A DNA stretch of 64,000 nucleotides from Chloroflexota bacterium (GTDB lineage: Bacteria > Chloroflexota > Anaerolineae > Anaerolineales > Villigracilaceae): the NCBI GenBank assembly GCA_016213105.1, contig JACRBN010000007.1, positions 1 to 64,000 of the forward strand, in the 5' to 3' direction. Position 1 is the first letter of the stretch. Each line of letters opens with the position of its first letter. The notes beneath the pieces were generated by a model, which did no database searches, was not told where the DNA came from, and saw only the letters and a list, made by a program, of their open reading frames with translations. Positions 23,941 through 32,896 of this stretch are shown here, piece by piece. The position numbers and the translations under genes were made by a program.

Positions 23941-25400
23941 GATCGGATGGGGTTGGGGGAGGTTGGTTTGGTTTCGAGCACGAGGGCCTGGTACAGGTCA
24001 AAATACTGCCTGGCCGAGTTGACCCACGAGAAATCCTTGGACATGCCTGCAAGCTGGAGTTTGCTCCAGGCCTTGCGGTCAGGGAAGAGATGGAGCGCCT
24101 TGCGCAGCGCGTTGGCCATGGCCAGCGGGTTGGCCTTTTGGAACAGGAAGCCCGATTCGGGTGTGACCGTGTCGCGCAGGCCGCCGGTGGCGCGCACGAG
24201 CGGCACACAGCCGTAGCGCATGGCGATCATTTGCGAGAGGCCGCAGGGTTCGTAGCGCGAAGGCATCAGGAACAGGTCCGAGCCTGCGTAGATTTGGCGG
24301 GCCAGTTGCGCATCGAAACGGGTCTCGATACGGATATTCTCGGGATGCGCGGCTTGCAATTCACGCGCAGCCTGCTCCAGCACGGGATCGCCCGTGCCGA
24401 GGATGACCACCTGAAAGGTCATATTCTTGAACGATTGCAAAGCCTTGATGGCGATGTCCACACCCTTCTGTACATCCATGCGCGTGACCATGGCCAGCAG
24501 GGGTACGTTGGGGTCGACGGGCAGGCCCAGACGGGTTTGCAGGACGGCCTTGTTCGGCGCGCGGTCTTCAAGGGTCAGCAGGGAGAACGGGGTGTCGATG
24601 GCATCATCGTCAATCGGGTTGTAGGAGGCCATGTCGATGCCGTTCAGAATGCCGTGCAGGCTGGTGCGCCGCTGCGAGAGGAACTCGTTCAGGCCGCAGC
24701 CGAACTCGGGACCGAGTACCTCCTCCCCATAGCCGGGCGAGACGGGCGTGATCGCGTCCGCGGCCCACAGGCCGAGCGGCAGGGGCATGACGCGCGCCCA
24801 CTCGGGCAGGTCGGTCTGCGCCAGCGGCACGCCGTAGGATTTCAGCAACTCGGAGATGTCGGGACCCATGAAGGGCAGGTTGTGCAGGGTCAGCATGGAG
24901 GCCACCCGCCGCGCCCCCTCCTCCCAGCGTTTGGTCAGGTTGGCGTAGACCGCCAGGGCGGTGTGCCAGTCGTTGGCGTGGATCACGTCCACGTCCCAGT
25001 TGATCTGGCGCGGCAGTTCCATCGCGGCTAGCGAGAAGAAGACGTACTTCTCCGCGTCCAGTTCGGCCTTGAGGGAATAGACCGAGCCGCTGCTGCGGAT
25101 GGGATCGCCCGAGATGAAGTAGACGGGCATGCCCTCGAAGACGCTCTCGAAGACCTCCACCTGAACCTCGGACTCGCCCCGTTTCAGCGAGAACACCGTC
25201 AGCGGACGGAGCGGGTCGGCCCGCACCGCCGAATGCATCGGCAGGACCAGGCGGATGTCGAGCCTGGTGTCACCGGTGATTTCAATGGGAAGCGCGCGGA
25301 TCGCGCGCGGCAGGGCGCTGGACACGTCACCCAGTCCCCCGACCTTTATGAACGGATCGGCCTCTGCGGCCAGGAAGAGAACGTTGATGGTTTCAGCCAT
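23937..25400 (-). CDS. glgA: Glycogen/starch synthase (GT5)
   Basis: A 487-residue protein. The N-terminal nucleotide-sugar motif is FIKVGGLGDVSSALPRAIRA; VIHANDWHTALAVY and the C-terminal SRYEPCGLSQMIAMRYGCVP then RATGGLRDTV are GT5 hallmarks. It elongates alpha-1,4-glucan from ADP- or UDP-glucose in the cytoplasm. It heads the glgA-malQ pair; glgC and glgB are not in the window. Confidence 0.95.
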   Translation of the reverse strand: MAETINVLFLAAEADPFIKVGGLGDVSSALPRAIRALPIEITGDTRLDIRLVLPMHSAVRADPLRPLTVFSLKRGESEVQVEVFESVFEGMPVYFISGDPIRSSGSVYSLKAELDAEKYVFFSLAAMELPRQINWDVDVIHANDWHTALAVYANLTKRWEEGARRVASMLTLHNLPFMGPDISELLKSYGVPLAQTDLPEWARVMPLPLGLWAADAITPVSPGYGEEVLGPEFGCGLNEFLSQRRTSLHGILNGIDMASYNPIDDDAIDTPFSLLTLEDRAPNKAVLQTRLGLPVDPNVPLLAMVTRMDVQKGVDIAIKALQSFKNMTFQVVILGTGDPVLEQAARELQAAHPENIRIETRFDAQLARQIYAGSDLFLMPSRYEPCGLSQMIAMRYGCVPLVRATGGLRDTVTPESGFLFQKANPLAMANALRKALHLFPDRKAWSKLQLAGMSKDFSWVNSARQYFDLYQALVLETKPTSPNPIRS

Positions 25401-25440
25401 GAGATTATTTTACAACGGATTGAGATGATTTGTACGCAAA

Positions 25441-25477
25441 CGACTTCGGAAATCCCAGGAATGGACTTCCGAAGTCG
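25441..25477 (-). terminator. Hairpin downstream of PPK2
   Basis: CGACTTCGGAA (25441..25451) and TTCCGAAGTCG (25467..25477) make an 11-bp stem just beyond the PPK2 stop on the minus strand. Confidence 0.7.
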
Positions 25478-25481
25478 TTCT

Positions 25482-26285
25482 CTACTCGATCACCACGCCG
25501 TCGAGATTCTCCTCTGGTTTGGGATATTCCATTTTGAAGCCCTTGAGGGTATTCACCAGCACGGTGGAGATGACCAGGTCGCGATACCATTTGCGGTTGG
25601 CGGGCACCACGTACCAGGGCGCGTAGTCGGTGCTGGTCTTGTTGAGCGCATCTTCATAGGCCTGCATATAGTCGCCCCACAATTTGCGCTCCTCCAAATC
25701 GCCCAGGCGGAATTTCCAGGTTTTGGTCGGGTCGTCGAGACGGGCTTGCAGGCGTTCCTTCTGCTCGTCCCTATCGATGTGCAGGAAGAATTTCAGGATG
25801 GTTGTGCCGCTCTCGGCCAGCAGGCGCTCGAAGTCGTTGATCTGGTCATAGCGTTTCTTCCAGACCTCCTCAGGTGCATATCCATGCACACGCACCACCA
25901 GCACATCCTCGTAATGGCTGCGATTGAAGATGACCATCTCGCCCAGGCCGGGCGTCACCTTGTGAACGCGCCACAGGAAATCGTGCGCCAACTCCTCGGC
26001 GGTCGGCACCTTGAAACTGGCCACCTTCACGCCCTGCGGATTGACGCCATCGAACACGCGGCGGATGGCGCCATCCTTGCCGCCCGTATCCATGGCCTGC
26101 AGGACGATCAATACCTTGTGCTTTTGTTCAGCGTAAAGAAGTTCCTGTAGGGATTGAAGTTCCTGGTTCAGTTTCGCCAGACTCTTCAAGCCCTGTTCCT
26201 TGTCCCCTTTGAAGGATTTGTTATCGTTCGGGTCGAGCTTTTCGAGCGAGATCTTTTTGCCTGGTTCCACGCGATAACGCTTCAT
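25482..26285 (-). CDS. ppk2: Polyphosphate kinase 2 family protein
   Basis: A 267-residue protein. The Walker A region is VLQAMDTGGKDGAIRRVFDG, Walker B/lid is MVIFNRSHYEDVLVVRVHGY, and the C-terminal TSTDYAPWYVVPANRKWYRD is typical of PPK2. It phosphorylates nucleoside mono- or diphosphates with polyphosphate in the cytoplasm; class I versus III cannot be told. Start at MKRYRVEPG (26285), which fits GAGGAGAGG upstream better than the in-frame GTG 9 bp earlier. Confidence 0.93.
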   Translation of the reverse strand: MKRYRVEPGKKISLEKLDPNDNKSFKGDKEQGLKSLAKLNQELQSLQELLYAEQKHKVLIVLQAMDTGGKDGAIRRVFDGVNPQGVKVASFKVPTAEELAHDFLWRVHKVTPGLGEMVIFNRSHYEDVLVVRVHGYAPEEVWKKRYDQINDFERLLAESGTTILKFFLHIDRDEQKERLQARLDDPTKTWKFRLGDLEERKLWGDYMQAYEDALNKTSTDYAPWYVVPANRKWYRDLVISTVLVNTLKGFKMEYPKPEENLDGVVIE

Positions 26286-26313
26286 TGCACTCACCTCTCC
26301 TCACAGCAAAGAA

Positions 26314-26342
26314 AAAAGGGCGGACATTTCATCCGCCCTTTT
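26314..26342 (-). terminator. Terminator between tRNA-His and PPK2
   Basis: AAAAGGGCGGA and TCCGCCCTTTT form an 11-bp stem with a seven-base loop; T-runs on both strands. It would end the hisS-GNAT-tRNA transcript just past the tRNA. Confidence 0.85.
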
Positions 26343-26346
26343 GAGG

Positions 26347-26419
26347 GGAGCCTGAAGGGTTTCGAACCCTCAACATCCACATCCACAGTGTGGCGCTCTG
26401 CCATTGAGCTACAGGCTCC
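26347..26419 (-). tRNA. tRNA-His (GTG)
   Basis: The minus-strand sequence folds as a cloverleaf: acceptor GAGCCTG/CAGGCTC, T8 and A9, D-stem GCTC/GAGC, anticodon stem CCACA/TGTGG with loop CTGTGGA (anticodon GTG), T-arm GAGGG/CCCTT with TTCGAAA. An extra 5' G at 26419 opposite the discriminator C at 26347 is the G-1:C73 pair specific to tRNA-His. It lies just downstream of hisS and the GNAT gene on the same strand. Confidence 0.95.
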
Positions 26420-26450
26420 ATATCACAAGCGGACGATATTTTATCACAAT

Positions 26451-26918
26451 TTATCGGAGATTCAAGATGGCAAGTGTCTCGCCGTCCAGTAATTCACCCG
26501 GCTCCACAAAACCCAGGCTGGCATACAACCTGCGGGCAACTTCGTTTTCAGGTTCGTAGCTGATGCCCACCGCCTGGATGCGTTCATCCGCGCGGAAAAG
26601 CTCCAGCATCTGCTGCATGGCCGCGCGGCCATGACCCTGGCCCTGGAACTTCTCGTCCGTCATCAGGCGCGCGATGAAGGCCCGAAAGCGCGGATGGTTC
26701 ATGTTCAGGCAGTACATCGCAAAGCCGACCGGTTCGCCATCCGCATAGACGCCGCACGGGATCAGATCCCAGTGTCCGTCCTCGTCTTCGAATCCAAACT
26801 GAGACTCAGCGATGGAATACAAATTCGAGGCGACGAAATTGCGTTGATCCTCGCGCACCTGCAATTTGATCAGCGCCTGCCAATTCTTCGCCGTGACGGG
26901 GCGCAATTCAACAGTCAT
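26451..26918 (-). CDS. GNAT N-acetyltransferase
   Basis: A 155-residue protein. The acetyl-CoA loop is FQGQGHGRAAMQQMLELF, followed by VGISYEPENEVARRLYASLG then FVEPGEL. The FVASNLYSIAE stretch near the N-terminus resembles spermine/spermidine-type acetyltransferases, so a diamine substrate is possible. It lies 5 bp downstream of hisS and is likely cotranscribed. Confidence 0.88.
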   Translation of the reverse strand: MTVELRPVTAKNWQALIKLQVREDQRNFVASNLYSIAESQFGFEDEDGHWDLIPCGVYADGEPVGFAMYCLNMNHPRFRAFIARLMTDEKFQGQGHGRAAMQQMLELFRADERIQAVGISYEPENEVARRLYASLGFVEPGELLDGETLAILNLR

Positions 26919-26922
26919 GGCC

Positions 26923-28194
26923 TCAGCCCAAAATCCCGCGAATAACCTGCGCCGCCTCCGCGCGCTGGACGATGACCTGCTCGCCGTTCGAGAGGTTCTT
27001 CACCGCCACCAGGCCTTTTTCCGCTTCATCGGGCCCCACGGTGACGACCACCCGCATCTTCATCTTATCTGCATACTTGAACTGTTTGGGCAGTTTGGCA
27101 GGCTCGGGGAAGACGATCACGTTCAGGCCCGCCCCGCGCAGCTCGGAGGCCAGCGCGTAGGAGTTCAGCCACAAATTCCCGTCGAAGACCGTCACCAGCA
27201 CGGAGGATGGCGTCGGGTTGAACTCGGGCAGCAGGCCCGCTTCCTTTAGGACGATGCCGATGACCACGTCACCCATCGCGAAGCCAATGCCCGAGAGCGG
27301 CTGCCCGCCCACGTCGGCCAGCAGGTTGTCGTAGCGCCCGCCGCCGAGGATGGCGCGCCGCACTCCGCCGGTCAGGTCGAAGGCTTCGAAGACGGTGCCC
27401 GTGTAGTACAGCAATCCGCGCATGATGTTCGGGTCGAACTTGACGTACTCCCTGACGCCCAAGGCTTCCAGCGCGGCAAACAGGCGCACCAATTCGTCGC
27501 TCTGCTTCCACAGATCGTAATCGGACAACAGGGATTTCAACCCATCCAGTTGCGTCTGATCCAGGCCAAGGTCGAGCGCGTTGGAATCCCACTGGGACGG
27601 GTCCATCTTCGAACGGCGATCAACCAGGTTGGAGACGTCCAGTCGTTTTTCGGGAGCGATGCCGAGCGCGTCGAACTGGGCATCCATCAGGCGGCGGTTG
27701 TTCACGAAAATAGCCGCCCGCTGCGGGTCCAGGCCGACAGAGCGCAGGAAGGCGGCGGCCACGGCCAGCAGTTCCGCATCCGCCTCGGGAGAATTGACGC
27801 CCAGCATGTCGATATTCCACTGGAAGAATTCGCGTGTGCGCCCTTTTTGGGGCTGCTCGTAACGCCAGAACGGCCCGAAGGACCACCAGCGCACGGGGAA
27901 GGTCAGCGAGCCCTGGCGGGCGGCGATCATGCGCGCCAGCGAGGGAGTCAACTCGGGGCGCAGGGTGACCTCATCCCCGCCGCGATCGCTGAACACGAAG
28001 GACTGCTTCTTGACCAGTTCCTCGCCCGATTTGGCGGCGTACAGATCGAGGGTTTCCAGGAAGGGACCATCCCACTCCTGGTACCCGAAAGCCTGCGAGG
28101 CCGCGCGCACCTTGGCAAAAAGATAGTTTCGCAGCGCCATTTCCTCGGGATAAAATTCGCGCGTGCCTTTGACGGTTTGGATGCTTGGTTTCAT
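26923..28194 (-). CDS. hisS: Histidyl-tRNA synthetase
   Basis: A 423-residue class II synthetase. MKPSIQTVKGTREFYPEEMA starts the protein (28194). Motif 2 is WRYEQPQKGRTREFFQWNID, the His-binding loop is LLYYTGTVFEAFDL and motif 3 is PLSGIGFAMGDVVIG; the C-terminal anticodon-binding domain begins SSVLVTVFDG. It charges tRNA-His, whose gene lies 0.5 kb downstream in the same direction, suggesting common transcription. Confidence 0.96.
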   Translation of the reverse strand: MKPSIQTVKGTREFYPEEMALRNYLFAKVRAASQAFGYQEWDGPFLETLDLYAAKSGEELVKKQSFVFSDRGGDEVTLRPELTPSLARMIAARQGSLTFPVRWWSFGPFWRYEQPQKGRTREFFQWNIDMLGVNSPEADAELLAVAAAFLRSVGLDPQRAAIFVNNRRLMDAQFDALGIAPEKRLDVSNLVDRRSKMDPSQWDSNALDLGLDQTQLDGLKSLLSDYDLWKQSDELVRLFAALEALGVREYVKFDPNIMRGLLYYTGTVFEAFDLTGGVRRAILGGGRYDNLLADVGGQPLSGIGFAMGDVVIGIVLKEAGLLPEFNPTPSSVLVTVFDGNLWLNSYALASELRGAGLNVIVFPEPAKLPKQFKYADKMKMRVVVTVGPDEAEKGLVAVKNLSNGEQVIVQRAEAAQVIRGILG

Positions 28195-28292
28195 GATGGT
28201 CTCCACAAAAAAACTGAACCGCATTGTAGCATATTCTGCTTTTTGCATGACAAACGACTTTAGGACTAAGGAAAAAACGCACTAGCAAATAA

Positions 28293-28310
28293 TTGTGAAA
28301 AATAGTACAA
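28293..28310. promoter_or_regulatory. Possible CRP/FNR-type site upstream of the hydrogenase operon
   Basis: TTGTGAAAAATAGTACAA is an imperfect TTGT-N10-ACAA palindrome 45 bp before the first gene of the operon. This half-site spacing is used by some CRP/FNR/DNR-type regulators. The adjacent cyclic-nucleotide-binding protein itself has no DNA-binding domain. Weak evidence. Confidence 0.35.
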
Positions 28311-28354
28311 GTCGTGTAGGAAACGTCCATTTTTTCTTTTAAGGAGAAGACTCC

Positions 28355-28843
28355 ATGGATCCATTGGATGAGTTAAGACTGGAACTCCAAAAAATTCCCT
28401 GGTTCCGGGAATTGCAAATCAAACACCTGGACATGCTCGCAGGCATCACCCAACTGCGCAGCGTCAAGGCTGGCGAAGTCCTGTTCCGCGAGGGCGACAG
28501 GGCTGGCGCCATCTACATCGTTCTCTCGGGCCGCATTGCGCTGGACATGGCCGTGCCGCCGCGCGGGAAGATCCGCTTTCACACCGCCGAGATGTGGGAA
28601 GTAATCGGCTGGTCGAGTGCCACCCCCGTGGTGTACCAGCGCACTGCCAGCGCCACCGCCGTGGTGGATGGACGCCTGGCCATGATCGACTCGGCCAAAC
28701 TGCGCGAGTTGTGCGACCAGGATCACGACTTGGGGTACCTGGTCATGCGCCGCCTGGCCAACATCGTTGCCAGCCGCCTGATGAGCAGCCGCCTGCAATT
28801 ACTGGATATGTTTGCCGATCCGGAGACCAAAAATGCAAAGTGA
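28355..28843 (+). CDS. Cyclic-nucleotide-binding domain protein of the hydrogenase operon
   Basis: A 162-residue protein holding one CRP-type cupin domain: MLAGITQLRSVKAGEVLFRE then GDRAGAIYIVLSGRIALDM, and a C-terminal long helix (LGYLVMRRLANIVASRLMSS). There is no helix-turn-helix, so it is not a DNA-binding CRP. The usual phosphate-binding cassette RTAxA is present as QRTASATAVVDG. It overlaps hydB by 11 bp. Such proteins head many group 3b hydrogenase operons and may tune the enzyme allosterically; that role is inference. Confidence 0.88.
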   Translation: MDPLDELRLELQKIPWFRELQIKHLDMLAGITQLRSVKAGEVLFREGDRAGAIYIVLSGRIALDMAVPPRGKIRFHTAEMWEVIGWSSATPVVYQRTASATAVVDGRLAMIDSAKLRELCDQDHDLGYLVMRRLANIVASRLMSSRLQLLDMFADPETKNAK

Positions 28844-29957
28844 CCGCAGCCCAGAAATCGGAAGCACCGTTGCAATTCAAAAGAACGTTTTCAACTCGCT
28901 TCTGAGCAAATTAAAAGAACAGGGGTACGAGATCGTCGGCCCGCACGTGGAAAACGAAACCCTCGTCTATGCGCCGATTGCGAAACTCGAAGACCTGCCG
29001 CGCGGATTCGTCACCGAACAGGAGGCGGGTTCCTTCCGCCTGGTGTACACGGGACACACCCGCTATTTCGACATCATCCCCGGCGCGCAATCCTGGAAGC
29101 AATACCTCTTCCCCTCGCGCGCCGAGTTGTTCACCCTGCGCAAGGCGGACGGGACCTGGAACATGGAAACGCCCAGGCCGACAGCTCCCGCCTACGCCTT
29201 CATCGGTGTGCGCGGCTGTGAACTGGCCGCCATCCAGATTCAGGACAACGCCTTCCTGCGCGGCGACTTCACGGACCCGATCTACCGCGCCGCGCGCGAA
29301 AAGGCCTTCATCCTGGCGGTCAACTGCCTGCACCCCGCCAGCACTTGCTTCTGCGCTTCGATGGGCACAGGCCCGCGCGTCGAAGGCGATGCCGACCTGA
29401 CCCTGACCGAGCTCGAGGATGTGTTCCTGCTCAACGTCGGCTCGGAACTGGGCCGCAACATCCTGTCGGGCCTGCCCTTCGAATCGGCCAGCGCCTTCGT
29501 GCTCAACGCCGCCAACCGCGGCCTGGAACGCGCCGCCCAGCAAATGGGCCGCAGCATGGACACGAGCGACCTGCCCGACCTGATCCTCAACAACCTCGAC
29601 CACGTGCACTGGCGCGAAATCGGCGAACGCTGCCTCTCGTGCGCCAACTGCACCCAGGTCTGCCCGACCTGCTTCTGCTGGGACGCGACCGACACACTCA
29701 GCCTGGACGGCAACCAGACACGCCGCGAGCGCGTGTGGGACTCCTGCTTCAACCCGGGCTATTCCTACCAGGCGGGCGGCAATACCCGCCCCACCATCCA
29801 CTCCCGCTATCGCCAGTGGATGTCGCACAAGCTCGGCACATGGAAAGTCCAATACGGTACATTCGGCTGCACGGGCTGTGGACGCTGTATCACCTGGTGT
29901 CCCGCTGCGATTGACATTACCGTCGAAATCGCCAACCTTCGCAAGGAGATTCGCTGA
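28833..29957 (+). CDS. hydB: Group 3b [NiFe] hydrogenase (sulfhydrogenase) beta subunit, Fe-S protein
   Basis: A 374-residue protein, started at MQSDRSPEIGS (28833), which overlaps the upstream gene. C-terminal ferredoxin-type clusters are CLSCANCTQVCPTCFCWDAT and CTGCGRCITWCPAAIDI; the N-terminal part has VRGCELAAIQIQDNAFLRG, a hallmark of the HydB/AsrA/4Fe-4S dicluster family. It passes electrons between the NAD(P)H-binding gamma subunit and the small subunit in the cytoplasm. Confidence 0.92.
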   Translation: MQSDRSPEIGSTVAIQKNVFNSLLSKLKEQGYEIVGPHVENETLVYAPIAKLEDLPRGFVTEQEAGSFRLVYTGHTRYFDIIPGAQSWKQYLFPSRAELFTLRKADGTWNMETPRPTAPAYAFIGVRGCELAAIQIQDNAFLRGDFTDPIYRAAREKAFILAVNCLHPASTCFCASMGTGPRVEGDADLTLTELEDVFLLNVGSELGRNILSGLPFESASAFVLNAANRGLERAAQQMGRSMDTSDLPDLILNNLDHVHWREIGERCLSCANCTQVCPTCFCWDATDTLSLDGNQTRRERVWDSCFNPGYSYQAGGNTRPTIHSRYRQWMSHKLGTWKVQYGTFGCTGCGRCITWCPAAIDITVEIANLRKEIR

Positions 29958-30826
29958 TGGCCACCCACGTTCATTCCCACTCCCCAGCCTCCCCCACCGA
30001 ACGCCTGCTGGAACCCGTTTGGGCGGAGGTGACTGCCATCACGCCCGAAGCCGAGGGTATTTCCACCTATTGGCTGAAATTCAGCGACCCGGCCGTGGCG
30101 GCCGCCTATACCTTCCAGCCCGGTCAATTCAACATGATCTATCTGCCCGGGTACGGCGAGGCTGCCATTTCGATCTGCTCGGACCCCGAATCCACTTCGG
30201 TGATCGGCCACTCCATCCGCTTCGTGGGCAACGTGACCCGCGCCATCAGCCGCCTGAAAGTAGGCGACGTGGTCGGCGTGCGCGGACCTTTCGGCTCCGC
30301 CTGGCCGATGAAGGAAATGGAAGGCCATGACGTGATCATCGCCTGCGGCGGTATCGGTCTGCCGCCCCTGCGCCCCGCGATCTACCACATCATGAACCAT
30401 CGCGAGAAGTTCGGCAAGGTATTCCTGCTGTACGGCGCGCGCACCCCGAAGGACATGCTCTATCCGACCGAGTTCGAAGAATGGGAACGCGCGGGCATCC
30501 AGGTGCAGGTCACCGTGGATCGCGCCGATGAGGACTGGCAGGGACAGGTCGGCGTGGTGCCGATGCTGTTCTACCGCTTCCGCATGGATGCGCCCAACAG
30601 CGTGGTACTCACCTGCGGCCCCGAGATCATGATCCGCTTCGTGGTGTACGAAGGCCTCGCCCGCCGCGTGCCCGCCGACCAGATCTACGTCTCGCTCGAA
30701 CGCAACATGAAATGCGGACAAGGGTCCTGCGGTCACTGCCAGCTTGGCCCATACTTCATCTGCAAGGACGGCCCGGTCTTCCGCTTCGACACATTGCAGC
30801 CTTACTTCAACGTGGAGGAGTTCTAA
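29957..30826 (+). CDS. hydG: Group 3b hydrogenase gamma subunit, FAD/NAD(P)H oxidoreductase
   Basis: A 289-residue ferredoxin-NADP reductase-type protein. FAD site: YTFQPGQFNMIYLPGYGEAA then ISICSD; nucleotide site: VIIACGGIGLPPLRPAIYH and VLTCGPEIMIRF; C-terminal [2Fe-2S] loop: ERNMKCGQGSCGHCQLGPYF then IC. It exchanges electrons with NADP(H). It starts 1 bp inside the hydB stop (TGATGG) and its stop overlaps hydD (TAATG). Confidence 0.93.
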   Translation: MATHVHSHSPASPTERLLEPVWAEVTAITPEAEGISTYWLKFSDPAVAAAYTFQPGQFNMIYLPGYGEAAISICSDPESTSVIGHSIRFVGNVTRAISRLKVGDVVGVRGPFGSAWPMKEMEGHDVIIACGGIGLPPLRPAIYHIMNHREKFGKVFLLYGARTPKDMLYPTEFEEWERAGIQVQVTVDRADEDWQGQVGVVPMLFYRFRMDAPNSVVLTCGPEIMIRFVVYEGLARRVPADQIYVSLERNMKCGQGSCGHCQLGPYFICKDGPVFRFDTLQPYFNVEEF

Positions 30827-31611
30827 TGAGTCCCCATAAACCCACTCTCGCTGTTTACAAATTCTCCTCCTGCGACGGATGCCAGCTCTCCATCCTGAAC
30901 ATGGAGGATGAACTGCTCGACCTGGCTGGCGCCCTGGACATCGCCTACTTCCTCGAAGCCACCCGCGCCGAGCGCCCGGGCCCGTACGACATCGCCATCG
31001 TGGAAGGTTCGATCACCACGCCGCACGAGGTCGAACGCATTAAGGAAATCCGCCGCCAGGCAAAGGTTCTGATCGCGCTAGGCACCTGCGCCACCTCGGG
31101 CGGCATCCAGGCCCTGCGCAACTTCACCGACGCCAAGGCCCTCGCCAACACGGTCTACGATCATCCCGAGTACCTGCATTACCTTGACACCGCCACGGCC
31201 ATTGCCGAACATGTCGCCGTGGATCTGGAGCTTTGGGGCTGCCCCGTCAACAAGGGCCAGGTGCTGGAAGTCATCAGCGCCCTGCTCAACAACCGCCGTC
31301 CCAACCTGCCCGCCTACAGCGTCTGCCTCGAATGCAAACGCCGCGGCACGATCTGCGTGCTGGTGGACAAGGGCATCCCGTGCATCGGTCCCGCCACCCA
31401 GGCTGGCTGCGGCGCGATCTGCCCCACCAGCGGACGCGGTTGCTACGGCTGCTTCGGCCCGACCCGCTCGACCAACCTCGACTCGCTTACCAATATTCTG
31501 ACCAAACTCGAACGCACCCCCGGCGAGACCGTGCGCCTGTACCGCGGCATCAGCGGGTATGCGCCCGCCTTCCGTGAAATCGCGGATGAGCTCCTCAAGG
31601 AGGCCAAATGA
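30826..31611 (+). CDS. hydD: Group 3b [NiFe] hydrogenase small (delta) subunit
   Basis: A 261-residue protein. The proximal-cluster cysteines are in KFSSCDGCQLSILNME, LIALGTCATSGGIQ and LWGCPVNKGQ; the remaining cysteines (CLECKRRGTICVLVDKGIPC, AGCGAICPTSGRGCYGCFGP) hold further clusters. There is no twin-arginine signal, so the enzyme is cytoplasmic. The start codon shares bases with the hydG stop. Confidence 0.93.
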   Translation: MSPHKPTLAVYKFSSCDGCQLSILNMEDELLDLAGALDIAYFLEATRAERPGPYDIAIVEGSITTPHEVERIKEIRRQAKVLIALGTCATSGGIQALRNFTDAKALANTVYDHPEYLHYLDTATAIAEHVAVDLELWGCPVNKGQVLEVISALLNNRRPNLPAYSVCLECKRRGTICVLVDKGIPCIGPATQAGCGAICPTSGRGCYGCFGPTRSTNLDSLTNILTKLERTPGETVRLYRGISGYAPAFREIADELLKEAK

Positions 31612-32891
31612 AAAACATCGAAGTTCCCGCCCTGGCACGTGTGGAAGGGGAAGGAGGCCTCTTCATCGGCCTGCAAGACGGCAAGGCCGTGGAGATCCGC
31701 CTCGATATTTACGAACCGCCGCGCTTCTTCGAAGGCTTCCTCGTAGGCCGCTTCCTCCAGGAAGTACCCGACATCACCGCCCGCATTTGCGGCATCTGTC
31801 CGGTGGCCTACCAGATGAGCTCCGTCTACGCACTCGAACGCGCGCTGGGCGTCACCATCCACCCGCAGGCGCGGGCGCTGCGCCGCCTGATGTACTGCGG
31901 CGAATACATCGAAAGCCACGCCCTGCACATATACCTGCTGCAGGCGCCCGACATGCTGGGAGTCCAATCGGCGCTCGAACTGGCCGCCACGGCGCCCGAG
32001 GTCGTGAAGAATGCCCTGCGCCTCAAGAAGATCGGCAACAACCTGCTCAAGGCCATTGGCGGACGCTCCGTGCACCCCGTCAATGTGTGCGTGGGCGGTT
32101 TCTATCGCTGGCCCAAGGCCGCCGACCTCAAGGCGCTGCTGCCCGACCTGGAATGGGGCCTGGCTGCTTCCATTGAGTGTGCCAAGTGGGCCGCCACCCT
32201 GCCCTACCCCGAACTGGAAATCGACTACGAGTTCGTGGCCCTGCATCACCCTGACGAATACGGCGTGATCGAAGGCGAGATCCTCTCCTCGAAGGGCCGC
32301 GTGCTGACCATCCCCGAGTACGAGAATGGCTACATCGAGGAACACGTCGAGCGCTCGAACGCCCTGCACAGCCACACCGTGGACGGCAACACCTACCTGG
32401 TCGGCCCGCTGGCGCGCCTGAACCTGAACAACCAGCAGTTGTTCCCCGCCGCCAAACAGGTCATCAAAGACATAGGCGTGGAACTGCCGCTCAAGAATCC
32501 GTACAAGTCCCTGCTGGCGCGCGCCATCGAGTTGGTTCACTTCTACGAAGAGGCCATTTCGCTGGTCAACAGCTACAAACCCGAAGGCCGCTCCTACATC
32601 ACCTTGAAGCTCAAGGCTGGCGAGGGCACAGGCGCCACCGAGGCCCCGCGCGGACTGCTCTATCACCGCTACAAGATCGATGACCAGGGCCTGGTTCAGT
32701 TCGCAAAGATCACGCCGCCCACCGCGCAGAACCTGCCGCGCATCGAAGCCGACCTGTTCGCGCTGGCGCCCCAGATCGTGGAAATGTCCCACGAAAAGGC
32801 CACGCTGACCGCCGAGCACCTCGTCCGCGCGTACGACCCGTGCATTTCGTGCGCCACCCACTTCCTCAAGTTGAAAGTGGAGAACGTGTAA
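31608..32891 (+). CDS. hydA: Group 3b [NiFe] hydrogenase large (alpha) subunit
   Basis: A 427-residue catalytic subunit. Nickel ligands are in the L1 motif ARICGICPVAYQMSS and the L2 motif DPCISCATH. After the L2 His there is a nine-residue tail (FLKLKVENV) that a maturation protease should remove; a fitting protease gene lies 5 bp downstream. Size and motif pattern fit group 3b, NADP-linked bidirectional or H2-evolving enzymes, some of which reduce polysulfide. ATGA overlap with hydD. Confidence 0.94.
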   Translation: MKNIEVPALARVEGEGGLFIGLQDGKAVEIRLDIYEPPRFFEGFLVGRFLQEVPDITARICGICPVAYQMSSVYALERALGVTIHPQARALRRLMYCGEYIESHALHIYLLQAPDMLGVQSALELAATAPEVVKNALRLKKIGNNLLKAIGGRSVHPVNVCVGGFYRWPKAADLKALLPDLEWGLAASIECAKWAATLPYPELEIDYEFVALHHPDEYGVIEGEILSSKGRVLTIPEYENGYIEEHVERSNALHSHTVDGNTYLVGPLARLNLNNQQLFPAAKQVIKDIGVELPLKNPYKSLLARAIELVHFYEEAISLVNSYKPEGRSYITLKLKAGEGTGATEAPRGLLYHRYKIDDQGLVQFAKITPPTAQNLPRIEADLFALAPQIVEMSHEKATLTAEHLVRAYDPCISCATHFLKLKVENV

Positions 32892-32896
32892 GGCGC

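Noticed and set aside
22390-24216. 608-codon plus-strand frame opposite malQ and glgA
   Set aside because: malQ and glgA are unmistakable on the minus strand; the antisense product is Gly/Val/Arg/His-rich and has no motif.
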